Below, piece after piece: positions 26,807-35,905 of a stretch of DNA of 64,000 nt. Source of the stretch: Pacificibacter marinus (GTDB lineage Bacteria > Pseudomonadota > Alphaproteobacteria > Rhodobacterales > Rhodobacteraceae). The position numbers and the translations under genes are program-made. The DNA lies in NCBI RefSeq assembly GCF_900109555.1, contig NZ_FNZV01000010.1, positions 62,001-126,000 on the forward strand. Reading direction: 5' to 3'. Within the stretch, counting starts at the first letter, position 1. The number at the start of each line of letters is the position of its first letter. The notes below the pieces were generated by a model that saw only the letters and a list, made by a program, of their open reading frames with translations, ran no database searches and was not told where the DNA came from.

Positions 26807-28099
26807 ATGTCTCTATCATCCTCTCTTAGTGCAGGTGTGGCTGGCCTTAGCGCCAACGCCACTCGCCTCGCAACAATCTCAGATAATATCGCAAACTCTG
26901 GAACCTACGGATACAAACAAGCCGAAACAGAGTTTTCTGCCCTTGTTCTAACAGGAAATCAGGGCTCAGGCGTCTATTCCGCAGGTGGTGTTTTGGCCTC
27001 AACGACACGGTTGATCCAAGAAAGTGGCGCACTTGTCTCAACTTCAAATGCAACCGATCTCGCCATCTCCGGACGAGGTATGCTGCCAGTTACCACTGTA
27101 GAATCCATCGATAATACCGGTGATGAGCCTATGATGATGACTACGACAGGGTCTTTCCACACAGATGAAAGCGGTGTTCTAAAGACAGACTCAGGCCTTG
27201 TTCTTCTTGGGTGGCCTGCTGACGCGGATGGCTCAATCGCAACATATGCAAGGGATACAGTCACAGACCTGGAGCCCGTTGTCATCAACGCAAACCAAAC
27301 AGCCGGCGATCCGACCACGGAAATGAATTTGGGTGTAAACCTACCGGCCGAGGATGCAGATGGCGACTACCCGTTATCCGTAGAGTACTTTGGCAATCTC
27401 GGCACATCTGAATCCATAGATCTTATCTTTTCTCCTTCTGCGACGCTTGACAATACTTGGACAATGACAATGTCCGATTCAGCATCTGGCGGTGCCACTG
27501 TCGGTGAATATACGCTTGTATTTGACGACACGCGTGAGCAGGGCGGGACATTGTTTTCTGTTACCCCAACAACAAACAACCCCGCGACCTCTTCCTATGC
27601 ATCTGGTACGGGCGTGCTTTCTCTTGAGGTCGATGGCGGTTCGATGGACGTTTCCATCGGTCAATTGGGTGACACCAATGGCCTGACCCAATTATCTGAC
27701 AGTTTTTCGCCAACCTCAATCACCAAAGATGGCTCTCCCGTGGGCAACCTTACGTCTGTTGAGGTGGACGAAAACGGCTACATGACAGCAACATATGACA
27801 CGGGGTTCACGAGAACCATCTATCAAATTCCCATTGTAGATGTGCCGAATTATAACGGCCTGACCTCTCTCAGCGGTCAAGCTTACCAAGTCTCTCCAAG
27901 TTCAGGATCGTTCTTCCTTTGGGATGCTGGCGATGGTCCGACCGGGGCTGTTAGTGGATATTCTCGCGAAAGCTCAACAACAGATGTTGCATCCGAATTG
28001 ACCGACTTGATCCAGACCCAGCGGGCTTACTCATCCAACGCCAAAGTCATCCAAACTGTTGATGAAATGCTGCAAGAAACAACAAACATTAAACGTTAA
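26807..28099 (+). CDS. flgE: Flagellar hook protein FlgE
   Basis: A 430-residue hook subunit exported through the flagellar type III system. The N-terminal rod/hook motif LSANATRLATISDNIANSGTYGYK and the C-terminal helix (TDLIQTQRAYSSNAKVIQTVDEMLQ) are typical; the centre is a variable beta-rich region rich in Ser, Thr and Asp. The start MSLSSSLSAGVAGL has AAAGG ten bases upstream; the longer reading adds an unlikely 17 residues. Located 89 bases after motB and 37 before flgK. Confidence 0.95.
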   Translation: MSLSSSLSAGVAGLSANATRLATISDNIANSGTYGYKQAETEFSALVLTGNQGSGVYSAGGVLASTTRLIQESGALVSTSNATDLAISGRGMLPVTTVESIDNTGDEPMMMTTTGSFHTDESGVLKTDSGLVLLGWPADADGSIATYARDTVTDLEPVVINANQTAGDPTTEMNLGVNLPAEDADGDYPLSVEYFGNLGTSESIDLIFSPSATLDNTWTMTMSDSASGGATVGEYTLVFDDTREQGGTLFSVTPTTNNPATSSYASGTGVLSLEVDGGSMDVSIGQLGDTNGLTQLSDSFSPTSITKDGSPVGNLTSVEVDENGYMTATYDTGFTRTIYQIPIVDVPNYNGLTSLSGQAYQVSPSSGSFFLWDAGDGPTGAVSGYSRESSTTDVASELTDLIQTQRAYSSNAKVIQTVDEMLQETTNIKR

Positions 28100-28136
28100 C
28101 CGCTAAAATGGCCCTTAGGGAAAGGAGATCACGATC

Positions 28137-29597
28137 ATGAGTATGGGAAGTGCTCTCTCAAATGCCCTTTCGGGCTTAAACGCAGTATCTCGGGCTGCGG
28201 GTGTTGTCTCGTCGAATGTCTCAAACGCGATGACTGAAGGATACAGTCGTCGCGATATCGAACTTTCGTCTCAGAACTTGGGTCGGTTTGGCGCTGGAGT
28301 AACGGTTGTTGGAATTGCGCGTCATACAGATCCCGTGACGACCGGGGAACGTAGGATTGCAGATGGCGAAGTGGCATTGGCACAATCGCGCACAGGTTTT
28401 CTCGATGGTTTTGCGCATGCAATGGGGCAAGCTGATGAGGCTGGCTCTATTACAGGTCAAATCGTATCATTAGAGAAAAGCCTAATTGAGGCGGCGAGTC
28501 GGCCTGAATCGGAATCTCGTTTACAGTCTGTTTTGTATTCAGCCCAAAACCTCGCAGAAAAAATTAACTCCGCGGCGGATTCACTTATGTCCTCTCGCAT
28601 GACTGCAGATAAAGATATAGGCAATACTGTTGACTTGTTGCAATCGTCTTTGCAGCAAGTCGTGGATCTCAACGTAGCCATTCAGCAAAGCGTATCATCC
28701 GGTTATGATTCAAACTCTCTTTTGGATCAGCGACAACAAGTTATCGATAAAATTTCGAAAATTATACCTGTCAAAGAAATCAGTCGTGAGAACCAGGCAG
28801 TCTCCTTGTACAGTCCTGGTGGCGCAATTTTGATAGATTCCAAAGCGGCCACAATAGAATTTACGCCAGTTGCAACGATTACCCCTGATATGACGGTCGT
28901 AAGTGGTATCCTTTCTGGATTGACGATTAATGGGCAAGCAGTTTCCACAAATGCCGATAAAGGTGCGATTGCGGGGGGGAGTTTGGCTGGGCTTTTTGAG
29001 GTTCGTGATCAATTGATTCCAAGTGCACAGGTTAAACTTGATGCTGTTGCGCGTGATCTTATTGAGAGATTTCAAACAACCGATGTTGACCCCACCTTAG
29101 GCATTGCTGCCGCAGGTTTGTTCACTGACAGTGGCACTATTTTGGACCCCTTAAATGAAGAAGCGCTTGCAAATCGATTGAGTGTCAACGCCCTCATCGA
29201 TCCAGATCAGTCAGGTGATTTGTGGAAAATACGGGACGGTCTAGGCGCTGTGATTGAAGGCGAACAAGGGGATTCAACTCTTTTGATAGCGATGACAGAA
29301 GCGTTGCAAAAATCACGTGTGGTCGTCTCTGGAGATTTTACGACAGTTGAGAGAAGTGCCGCAAACCTATCTGCGGATTTCTATTCTTTGGTTGAGGGCG
29401 ATCTTTTAAATTTGGAAACTGGGATGAGCTTTTCCGCAGCACGTCAAGAAAGCTTGAAAACCATTGAACTTGAAGCAGGTGTCGACACTGATTTTGAGAT
29501 GCAGCAGCTTATTTTGATTGAGCAAAGCTATGCCGCAAATGCCAAAGTGATTCAAACCATCGATACGCTACTTAATCAACTTATTGGAATGCTCTGA
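28137..29597 (+). CDS. flgK: Flagellar hook-associated protein FlgK (HAP1)
   Basis: A 486-residue hook-filament junction protein. The N-terminus SALSNALSGLNAVSRAAG with VVSSNVSNAMTEGYSRR is the FlgK version of the rod motif; the C-terminus (QQLILIEQSYAANAKVIQTI) matches flagellar axial proteins. AAGGAGA nine bases before ATG gives a strong start. It overlaps flgL by one base (TGATG), so the two junction proteins are coupled. Length is typical for alphaproteobacteria. Confidence 0.95.
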   Translation: MSMGSALSNALSGLNAVSRAAGVVSSNVSNAMTEGYSRRDIELSSQNLGRFGAGVTVVGIARHTDPVTTGERRIADGEVALAQSRTGFLDGFAHAMGQADEAGSITGQIVSLEKSLIEAASRPESESRLQSVLYSAQNLAEKINSAADSLMSSRMTADKDIGNTVDLLQSSLQQVVDLNVAIQQSVSSGYDSNSLLDQRQQVIDKISKIIPVKEISRENQAVSLYSPGGAILIDSKAATIEFTPVATITPDMTVVSGILSGLTINGQAVSTNADKGAIAGGSLAGLFEVRDQLIPSAQVKLDAVARDLIERFQTTDVDPTLGIAAAGLFTDSGTILDPLNEEALANRLSVNALIDPDQSGDLWKIRDGLGAVIEGEQGDSTLLIAMTEALQKSRVVVSGDFTTVERSAANLSADFYSLVEGDLLNLETGMSFSAARQESLKTIELEAGVDTDFEMQQLILIEQSYAANAKVIQTIDTLLNQLIGML

Positions 29598-30604
29598 TGA
29601 ATAGTATTTCTTACGGAGATCTTGCATCTTCACTTAAAAACATGCGGTTAACATCACAAGTAAAACAGAATTTAGAACGCTATAACTACGAGGTTGCAAG
29701 TGGTCAGAAAAGTGATTTGCGAGAAGCCGTTTCAGGGGACTTTACGCCTCTTGCTTCTCTCGAAAGATCGATCCGATCACTGGGGGCATACTCCTCTGCC
29801 GTTACGGAGGCCGAACTTTTTACATCCTCATTGCAATCGGTTTTGGGGGCAGTTTCAGACCAAATTTCAGATGCTTCGGCTAATCTTTTAGCTGTGTCAG
29901 ACATGGATCAACCCATGACAATTGGTGTGATGGCCAGAGACGCGCGCGGTAAACTTGATTCTGTTGTTTCGGTACTGAACACTCGAGTGGGTGGACGCGC
30001 GCTTATGGGGGGGGCTGCAACTGGATCAGCTCCATTAGCCAGTTCTAATGAAATGATGGCGGAAATTGAGGCTCTCGTGTTGGGCGAAGTAGATGCCGCA
30101 GGTGTCATAACTGTCGTGGATGACTGGTTTAATGCGGTAGGGGGCGGTTTCGAAACAAATGGGTATTTAGGGTCCCAAAACGATCTTACTCCATTCGCGC
30201 TCAATGAAAATCAACGTGCCGCCATTGATATCAAAGCAGATGATCAATCAATTCGTGATACGCTTAAGGGGCTTGTGCTCGCATCGCTTGTGAACGAGGG
30301 CATATTGGAAGGTGATCTGTCTGAGCAACGTTTGATGCTACGATCGGCTAGCGAAACTTTAATGTCTTCAGAAGTTGCGATTACCACTGCGCGCGCGCAT
30401 GTCGGAACCATTGAAAATACAATCAGTGAAGTAAAAATGGCAAATTCCGCCGAAGGGTATGTATTGGAAATGGCAAAATCTGAAATTGTCTCGGCCGATG
30501 TTTATGACTCTGCGGCGTTCCTCGCGCAAACCCAAGCGCAATTGGAGATGATCTATACAATAACGGCACGATTATCTCGCATGAAACTATCGGATTACCT
30601 TTAA
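29597..30604 (+). CDS. flgL: Flagellar hook-associated protein FlgL (HAP3)
   Basis: A 335-residue flagellin-like junction protein. N-terminal SYGDLASSLKNMRLTSQVKQ and ERYNYEVASGQKSDL match the FlgL type; the C-terminal coiled helix (AFLAQTQAQLEMIYTITARL) matches the flagellin C-domain. It shares one base with flgK upstream and one with flgI downstream (TAATG). FlgL joins FlgK to the filament. Sequence outside the terminal helices is poorly conserved, so identity rests on ends plus context. Confidence 0.92.
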   Translation: MNSISYGDLASSLKNMRLTSQVKQNLERYNYEVASGQKSDLREAVSGDFTPLASLERSIRSLGAYSSAVTEAELFTSSLQSVLGAVSDQISDASANLLAVSDMDQPMTIGVMARDARGKLDSVVSVLNTRVGGRALMGGAATGSAPLASSNEMMAEIEALVLGEVDAAGVITVVDDWFNAVGGGFETNGYLGSQNDLTPFALNENQRAAIDIKADDQSIRDTLKGLVLASLVNEGILEGDLSEQRLMLRSASETLMSSEVAITTARAHVGTIENTISEVKMANSAEGYVLEMAKSEIVSADVYDSAAFLAQTQAQLEMIYTITARLSRMKLSDYL

Positions 30605-31707
30605 TGCTTAAAATTTTACTGTCAGTCGCGCTCTGTACTTTGATTGCAAACGTATCATTTGCCTCACCTATTCGTATTAAGGATTTGGTTGAATTCGATG
30701 GGGTGCGTGGCAATGATCTGGTTGGTTACGGCTTGGTTGTCGGCCTAAACGGGACGGGAGATGGCATTCGAAATGCGCCTTTTACAGAAGAAATAATGTC
30801 CAATATCCTTGAGAGGCTGGGTGTGAATGTTTCGGGAGAGCAATTTCGTCCCAAAAATGTTGCTGCCGTGTTTGTAACTGCGACGCTCCCACCTTTTGCC
30901 AGAATAGGCTCACAAATCGATGTAACGATTTCAGCGATTGGCGATGCTAAAAGCTTGCTTGGTGGAACATTGATCATGACACCGATGAATGCACCGGATG
31001 GTCAAATTTATGCAGTTGCACAGGGCACAATCATAGCAGGTGGAGCATCCGCTGAAGGTGATGGTGCAACTGTGACACAGGGTGTTCCAACGGCTGGCGT
31101 GATTCCATCAGGTGCAAGAATTGAACGAGAAATCGAATTTGATTTTACGCAGTTGAAATCAATCCGTCTTGCATTGAGAAATCCAGACTTTACTACGGCA
31201 GAGCGCATTGAGGTTGCAATCAACAACAACTTTGGCCGCGTTGTCTCGCGCATGCTTGATGCTGGTACTGTTGTGTTGGACATTAAGGCAACTAGAGAAC
31301 TTTCCCCTGCCCACGCGCTTGGTCGTGTCGAAAATATTTCTGTTGAACCTGAACGCAAGGCGCGTGTGATCGTTGATCAAAGATCTGGAACTATTGTGAT
31401 GGGGGAAGATGTCCGAGTGTCTAGAGTGGCGGTGAGCCAAGGAAACTTGACGCTTAGAATTGAAGAAGAGCCTCTCGTTGTTCAGCCCAACCCATTTTCG
31501 GAGGGTGGAACGGTCATTGTACCTAGAACTCGTGCCGCTATTGAAGAAGAGCCTGGGATAGGACTTGCTGAAGTTCGAGAAGGGACATCGCTGTCTGAGG
31601 TTATTGCAGGTTTGAATGCGCTGGGTGTGTCTCCGAGAGATATGATAGATATTCTTAAAAGTATTAAAGCCGCTGGCGCGCTTCATGCTGAATTTATAGT
31701 GAGATAG
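30604..31707 (+). CDS. flgI: Flagellar P-ring protein FlgI
   Basis: A 367-residue periplasmic protein that forms the P ring in the peptidoglycan layer. A signal peptide (residues 1-20, ending SFAS) precedes IRIKDLVEFDGVRGNDLVGYGLVVGLNGTGDG, of which RGNDLVGYGLVVGLNGTGD is the family signature. Central QGTIIAGG and GVPTAGVIPSGA are conserved, and the end (LNALGVSPRDMIDILKSIKA) is the standard C-terminus. It closes the motB-flgEKLI unit, converging on puuD with 42 bases between. Here the flagellar run breaks off for the urate island. Confidence 0.96.
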   Translation: MLKILLSVALCTLIANVSFASPIRIKDLVEFDGVRGNDLVGYGLVVGLNGTGDGIRNAPFTEEIMSNILERLGVNVSGEQFRPKNVAAVFVTATLPPFARIGSQIDVTISAIGDAKSLLGGTLIMTPMNAPDGQIYAVAQGTIIAGGASAEGDGATVTQGVPTAGVIPSGARIEREIEFDFTQLKSIRLALRNPDFTTAERIEVAINNNFGRVVSRMLDAGTVVLDIKATRELSPAHALGRVENISVEPERKARVIVDQRSGTIVMGEDVRVSRVAVSQGNLTLRIEEEPLVVQPNPFSEGGTVIVPRTRAAIEEEPGIGLAEVREGTSLSEVIAGLNALGVSPRDMIDILKSIKAAGALHAEFIVR

Positions 31708-31749
31708 CCCTACACTTCGCGTGTTAATTGAAGCAACGGCTAGGCTGTC

Positions 31750-32985
31750 TTATTCACCTGCGCGTACTTGGCGCACCCAAGCAACGATAGTTTCGCGGTC
31801 CTTTTCGTCCATCTGAATAGCATTGGGTGGTGGCATCGCGTGACTTAGGCCAGCGTGTAGGTAGATTTGACTAGCATGTAGCGCAACGTCACTAGGTGTC
31901 TCTAGATAAACGCCCTTTGGCGCCCACTTCATATTTCCCCAAGCAGGCTCTCTCGCATGGCACATCGAACAATTTCCAGTCACTACGTCGTATGCATCCT
32001 GAAATCCTGAAACGGATGTAAACTTTTGCTCGTATGGCGTAAGCGCGCGAGACTCAGCCGTTTCCAATGTTTCTGTTGGGCGGACAGAGGAAAGCCAAGC
32101 AATAATAATAATCAATATTATGGTAATTGCCCAAGTCCAGTGTGGGCCTGCACCGGTTGCGTGCATTGTATTAAAGTAGTGGCGGATCGTTACACCTGTC
32201 AAAAAGATGAGACTGGCAATGATCCAAGTGTACTCAGTGCCGAATGCGAGTGGATAGTGGTTGGACAGCATCAAAAAAACCACCGGCAAGGTCAGATAGT
32301 TGTTATGCGTTGAGCGTAGCTTAGCAATTTTACCATATTTCGCGTCAGGGGTGCGTCCCGCTTTCAGATCAGCGACGACGATACGCTGGTTGGGCATGAT
32401 TTGCAGGAATACATTAGCTGTCATGATCGTCGCGGTGAATGCACCAAGATGGAGTAGGGCTGCGCGCCCTGTGAAAATTTGATTGTATCCCCATGACATC
32501 ACAACAAGAATGACAAAGAGCAAAAGCATTAGCAGTGTCGGTTGGTTTCCAAGTTTGGATTTACACAAGGCATCATAGGCTAGCCACCCAATGGTCAACG
32601 ACCCGCCAGATATCAAGATGCCCTGCCATAGAGAAAGCTGGGTTTTGGTTGGATCAAGCAAAAATAGCTCGCCGCCAACCCAGTAAACAATCATTAACAA
32701 TGCGGCACCTGATACCCATGTGATGTAGCTTTGCCATTTATGCCAGATCAGATGTTCAGGCATGTTCTCAGGTGCAACGAGATATTTCTGAATCTGATAA
32801 AATCCACCGCCATGAACGTGCCACTCTTCCCCTCGCACACCGACTGGCATGTCGGGCACTTTTTTCAAACCTAAGTCTAGTGCAATAAAGAAAAATGACG
32901 CACCGATCCATGCCATCGCAGTGACGACATGTAGCCAGCGAACTGAGAACGAAATCCAATCCCAGATTACAGCCAGATCATACAT
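31750..32985 (-). CDS. puuD: Urate hydroxylase PuuD, membrane protein with cytochrome c domain
   Basis: A 411-residue PuuD. About eight membrane helices with conserved histidines (WLHVVTAMAW, HNNYLTLPVVFLML, HYFNTMHATG) are followed by a C-terminal heme c domain: CSMCH at residues 339-343 and an axial-Met candidate in SHAMPPPNAI. PuuD oxidises urate to 5-hydroxyisourate, passing electrons to the respiratory chain instead of making hydrogen peroxide. The start MYDLAVIWDWISF has AGGAGA six bases upstream. The gene diverges from the LysR regulator and begins a urate degradation set. Confidence 0.93.
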   Translation of the reverse strand: MYDLAVIWDWISFSVRWLHVVTAMAWIGASFFFIALDLGLKKVPDMPVGVRGEEWHVHGGGFYQIQKYLVAPENMPEHLIWHKWQSYITWVSGAALLMIVYWVGGELFLLDPTKTQLSLWQGILISGGSLTIGWLAYDALCKSKLGNQPTLLMLLLFVILVVMSWGYNQIFTGRAALLHLGAFTATIMTANVFLQIMPNQRIVVADLKAGRTPDAKYGKIAKLRSTHNNYLTLPVVFLMLSNHYPLAFGTEYTWIIASLIFLTGVTIRHYFNTMHATGAGPHWTWAITIILIIIIAWLSSVRPTETLETAESRALTPYEQKFTSVSGFQDAYDVVTGNCSMCHAREPAWGNMKWAPKGVYLETPSDVALHASQIYLHAGLSHAMPPPNAIQMDEKDRETIVAWVRQVRAGE

Positions 32986-33057
32986 GATATATCTCCTAAG
33001 ATTCATGTTTTATGTCACCCTATGCGACATGTTATTCTTCTGCTATTACTGCAAAAA

Positions 33058-33073
33058 ATCAAACAGTATCAAA
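33058..33073. promoter_or_regulatory. Direct repeat between puuD and the LysR gene
   Basis: ATCAAA occurs at 33058-33063 and again at 33068-33073, ten bases apart (one helical turn), just before the LysR start in the 100-base divergent interval. It could be a regulator contact site; the region is A-rich and chance is possible. Confidence 0.25.
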
Positions 33074-33085
33074 AAAAACAAAACA

Positions 33086-34012
33086 ATGTCCTATCTTGAT
33101 AATATCCGCACGTTTGTTCGTGTCTATGAATTGGGCAGTATGTCTGCAGCAGGGCGAGATTTGCGTATTTCGCCAGCAGTTACATCTTCGCGCATTTCAC
33201 AACTTGAAGATCATTTGAGTGTTCGCCTTTTTCAGCGCACAACACGCAGTCTAACACCAACAGAGCAGGGGCAGGCATTTTATCAAGGCGCATGCGAGGT
33301 GTTGGAATCTGTGGGGCGCGCAGAAGCTCAGGTTGTGAATATCACAGAGAATCCAAAGGGGTCTTTGTTTGTTGCGGCCCCTTTGGGTGTGGGGCGTCGA
33401 TTGATTGCCCCACAGGTCCCCGCTTTTTTGGCCGCATATCCTGAAGTCAAAGTGAGGTTGCGCTTAACCGATCGCAAGGTGGATCTGACGACTGAGGGCC
33501 TTGATCTGGCATTTTTCCTTGGCCAACCTGAGGATAGTAATCTACGAATTAGGAAAATTGCAGATGTTGAGCGCGTTTTGTGTGCTTCGCCTGATTACAT
33601 TGCAAAGCGAGGCAACCCAAAGTCTGGTGATGCGCTGATTGCAGACAATCACGAATGTTTGAGCCTGCGTTTTCCTGGGGCCACAGAATTTCAATGGCCT
33701 TTGATAACAGCTAATGGGGCTAAAAAATATCGGATAGCAGGGCGTTACGAGTCCGACGATGGAGATGTTTTAACAGATTGGGCTTTGGGCGGACATGGCA
33801 TTGCTATGAAGCCGATTTTCGAAGTGTCTGAGTATATCGCCAAAGGATACTTGATACCGGTTGCTGTGCAAAACCCGCCGGAGTCAATTCAGATGGCTTG
33901 CTTATTTACTCATCGTAAAGGGCAAGATCCAAAAACCAGATTATTCATGGATTTTATGATTGACCGTATCAGCGCAGTTGTGCGCAGCAGCTCAACTACC
34001 GCGATAAGTTGA
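33086..34012 (+). CDS. LysR-family transcriptional regulator
   Basis: A 308-residue LysR protein. The N-terminal winged helix reads FVRVYELGSMSAAGRDLRISPAVTSSRISQLE, with the usual recognition helix, then the substrate-binding fold. Divergence from puuD and closeness to the uric acid genes suggest it controls this set in response to urate or a breakdown product; no experimental data are visible. The start MSYLDNIRTF was chosen because it is the family N-terminus; a much longer reading runs back through puuD. No strong ribosome site. Its last 21 bases overlap the uraH 3' end on the opposite strand. Confidence 0.88.
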   Translation: MSYLDNIRTFVRVYELGSMSAAGRDLRISPAVTSSRISQLEDHLSVRLFQRTTRSLTPTEQGQAFYQGACEVLESVGRAEAQVVNITENPKGSLFVAAPLGVGRRLIAPQVPAFLAAYPEVKVRLRLTDRKVDLTTEGLDLAFFLGQPEDSNLRIRKIADVERVLCASPDYIAKRGNPKSGDALIADNHECLSLRFPGATEFQWPLITANGAKKYRIAGRYESDDGDVLTDWALGGHGIAMKPIFEVSEYIAKGYLIPVAVQNPPESIQMACLFTHRKGQDPKTRLFMDFMIDRISAVVRSSSTTAIS

Positions 34013-34345
34013 GTACCCGAAAGGTGATAAAAGAAGCGGAACATGATAATGTGTGTCTAGTGACATGCCGAACCTAATGGGGATCAGGTCAAGAAAGCGT
34101 GGATTTTCTGGCGGTATGCCTATTGCGTCAAGATAATCACCTGCATGAAAAAGCAGCTCATAAGTGCCAACCTCAAACGCATCCGTTGGTAAAATTTGCT
34201 CGTCTGTTCTGCCGTCTGCGTTTGTTTTAAGTGTTTTGATATGTGACCGTATGTCGCCATCTATTTGAAATAAATTGATTTTAATTCCCTCTGCAGGGCA
34301 ACCGCGCGCTGTGTCTAAAACATGCGTCGTAAGATATCCGGCCAT
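33992..34345 (-). CDS. uraH: 5-Hydroxyisourate hydrolase (transthyretin-related)
   Basis: A 117-residue transthyretin-like enzyme. MAGYLTTHVLDTARGCPAEG supplies the conserved His in THVLD, the mid section has RTDEQIL, and it ends in YSTYRGS, the diagnostic C-terminal tetrapeptide YRGS of HIU hydrolases. It hydrolyses 5-hydroxyisourate, the PuuD product, to OHCU. It is convergent with the LysR gene (21-base overlap) and divergent from puuE-uraD. Complete and typical. Confidence 0.95.
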   Translation of the reverse strand: MAGYLTTHVLDTARGCPAEGIKINLFQIDGDIRSHIKTLKTNADGRTDEQILPTDAFEVGTYELLFHAGDYLDAIGIPPENPRFLDLIPIRFGMSLDTHYHVPLLLSPFGYSTYRGS

Positions 34346-34449
34346 GGTGTGTCCTCTTGATATATTAAATACTTATAGACTGTTGACTTACATTGCAGCA
34401 AATCTTGGCTGTCTATATGCTCTTTCGCGTTTTTTTTGAAAAAGAAATC

Positions 34450-34467
34450 TATTATTTTGGAATAATA
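34450..34467. promoter_or_regulatory. Inverted repeat upstream of puuE-uraD
   Basis: TATTATT-TTGG-AATAATA is a perfect seven-base inverted repeat 29 bases before the puuE GTG. Its place in the divergent uraH/puuE interval makes it a candidate operator, possibly for the LysR protein. The interval is AT-rich, so this is tentative. Confidence 0.35.
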
Positions 34468-34495
34468 TTACCTAACTCCAAAAAGGAAACACACT

Positions 34496-35905
34496 GTGAA
34501 GCGCTACCCACGTGATATGACCGGATACGGAGCGACCCCCCCAGTGGCACATTGGCCAAATGGGGCAAAGATCGCTGTTCAAATTGTTTTGAATTACGAA
34601 GAAGGTGGGGAAAACAACATCCTGCATGGTGATGGGGCGTCGGAAGCGTTCCTATCCGAAATTACTGGCGCGCAACCTTGGCCAAATCAGCGTCATTGGA
34701 ATATGGAGACGATCTATGAATATGGATCGCGCGCAGGTTTTTGGCGGGTTCACCGACTACTAAGCGATCTTCCGGTGACTGTTTACGGTGTGGCGACAGC
34801 GCTTGCGCGCGCACCTGAACAAGTCAAAGCGATGCAACACTCAGGTTGGGAAATTGCCAGTCATGGTCTCAAATGGGTTGAACATAAAGATATGCCTGAA
34901 GACGAAGAGCGGGCACAGATTGCTCAAGCCATCCGTCTTCACACTGAGGTTACGGGTGAGCCTCCACGCGGTTGGTATACAGGTCGATGCTCTAACAATA
35001 CCGTGCGTTTGGCCACTGAAACGGGTCAGTTTACCTATGTCGCTGACAGCTATGCTGATGATTTACCCTATTGGATGACGTTTGATGGGCGTGATCAGTT
35101 GATTGTCCCGTATACGATGGATTGCAATGATATGCGCTTTTCTATCCAAGCGGGTTTCACCAACGGCGATCAATTTGAAAGCTATCTAAAAGACAGTTTT
35201 GACATGCTCTATGAAGAGGGTGCGAATGGTGCATCTAAAATATTGTCGATTGGGCTGCATTGTCGTTTGATTGGGCGCCCTGGTCGCGCGGCTGCTTTGC
35301 GGCGTGTTATTGAGTATTTTAAATCTCACCAAGATGTATGGTTTGCAACGCGGCTGCAGATTGCTGAACACTGGGCGCAAGAGCATCCCGCAACAAAAAA
35401 AATACAACCGTCCACAATGGATCTCGACACATTTGTCTCAAACTTTGGCGGAATATTTGAACACAGCCCATGGATTGCAAAAAAAGCGCATGCGCTCGAT
35501 CTTGGGCCGACCCATGATACAGCTCAAGGTATCCATCAGGCATTGGCGCGGGTGTTCCGCTCAGCATCTGAGGTGCAGCGCTTAAGTGTTTTGACTGCCC
35601 ACCCTGATTTGGCGGGTAAACTCGCAGCAGCTAAACGATTGACCGCTGACTCAACGGCCGAACAGGCCGCGGCTGGCTTGGATGCTTTGACTGATATTGA
35701 GCGCGCTCGCTTCACCGAGCTGAACAATGCCTATACGTCAAAGTTTGGCTTTCCCTTTATTATTGCAGTACGCGATCACACAAAATCATCAATTCTGGCG
35801 GCTTTTCAGCGCCGCTTAGATCACCCGCGTGATGTTGAATTTGCAGAAGCTTGCAAGCAAGTTGAGCGGATTGCTGAATTGCGACTGATCGAAAAAATGA
35901 CCTGA
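34496..35905 (+). CDS. puuE: Allantoinase PuuE fused to OHCU decarboxylase UraD
   Basis: A 469-residue two-domain protein. Residues 1 to about 300 are the PuuE-type polysaccharide-deacetylase-fold allantoinase (MKRYPRDMTGYG, VQIVLNYEEGGENN, EIASHGLKWVEH, PRGWYTGRCS). From residue 306 (STMDLDTFVSNFGGIF) comes UraD, with HPDLAGK (decarboxylase His) and ELNNAYTSKFGFPFIIAV. UraD converts OHCU to S-allantoin and PuuE opens it to allantoate, so one chain does consecutive steps. The start is GTG with AAGGAAA eight bases upstream. allA follows with a one-base overlap. Confidence 0.94.
   Translation: MKRYPRDMTGYGATPPVAHWPNGAKIAVQIVLNYEEGGENNILHGDGASEAFLSEITGAQPWPNQRHWNMETIYEYGSRAGFWRVHRLLSDLPVTVYGVATALARAPEQVKAMQHSGWEIASHGLKWVEHKDMPEDEERAQIAQAIRLHTEVTGEPPRGWYTGRCSNNTVRLATETGQFTYVADSYADDLPYWMTFDGRDQLIVPYTMDCNDMRFSIQAGFTNGDQFESYLKDSFDMLYEEGANGASKILSIGLHCRLIGRPGRAAALRRVIEYFKSHQDVWFATRLQIAEHWAQEHPATKKIQPSTMDLDTFVSNFGGIFEHSPWIAKKAHALDLGPTHDTAQGIHQALARVFRSASEVQRLSVLTAHPDLAGKLAAAKRLTADSTAEQAAAGLDALTDIERARFTELNNAYTSKFGFPFIIAVRDHTKSSILAAFQRRLDHPRDVEFAEACKQVERIAELRLIEKMT

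Noticed and set aside
32849-33085. 79-residue N-terminal extension of the LysR protein
   Set aside because: It runs antisense through puuD, and the LysR family begins at the chosen Met.
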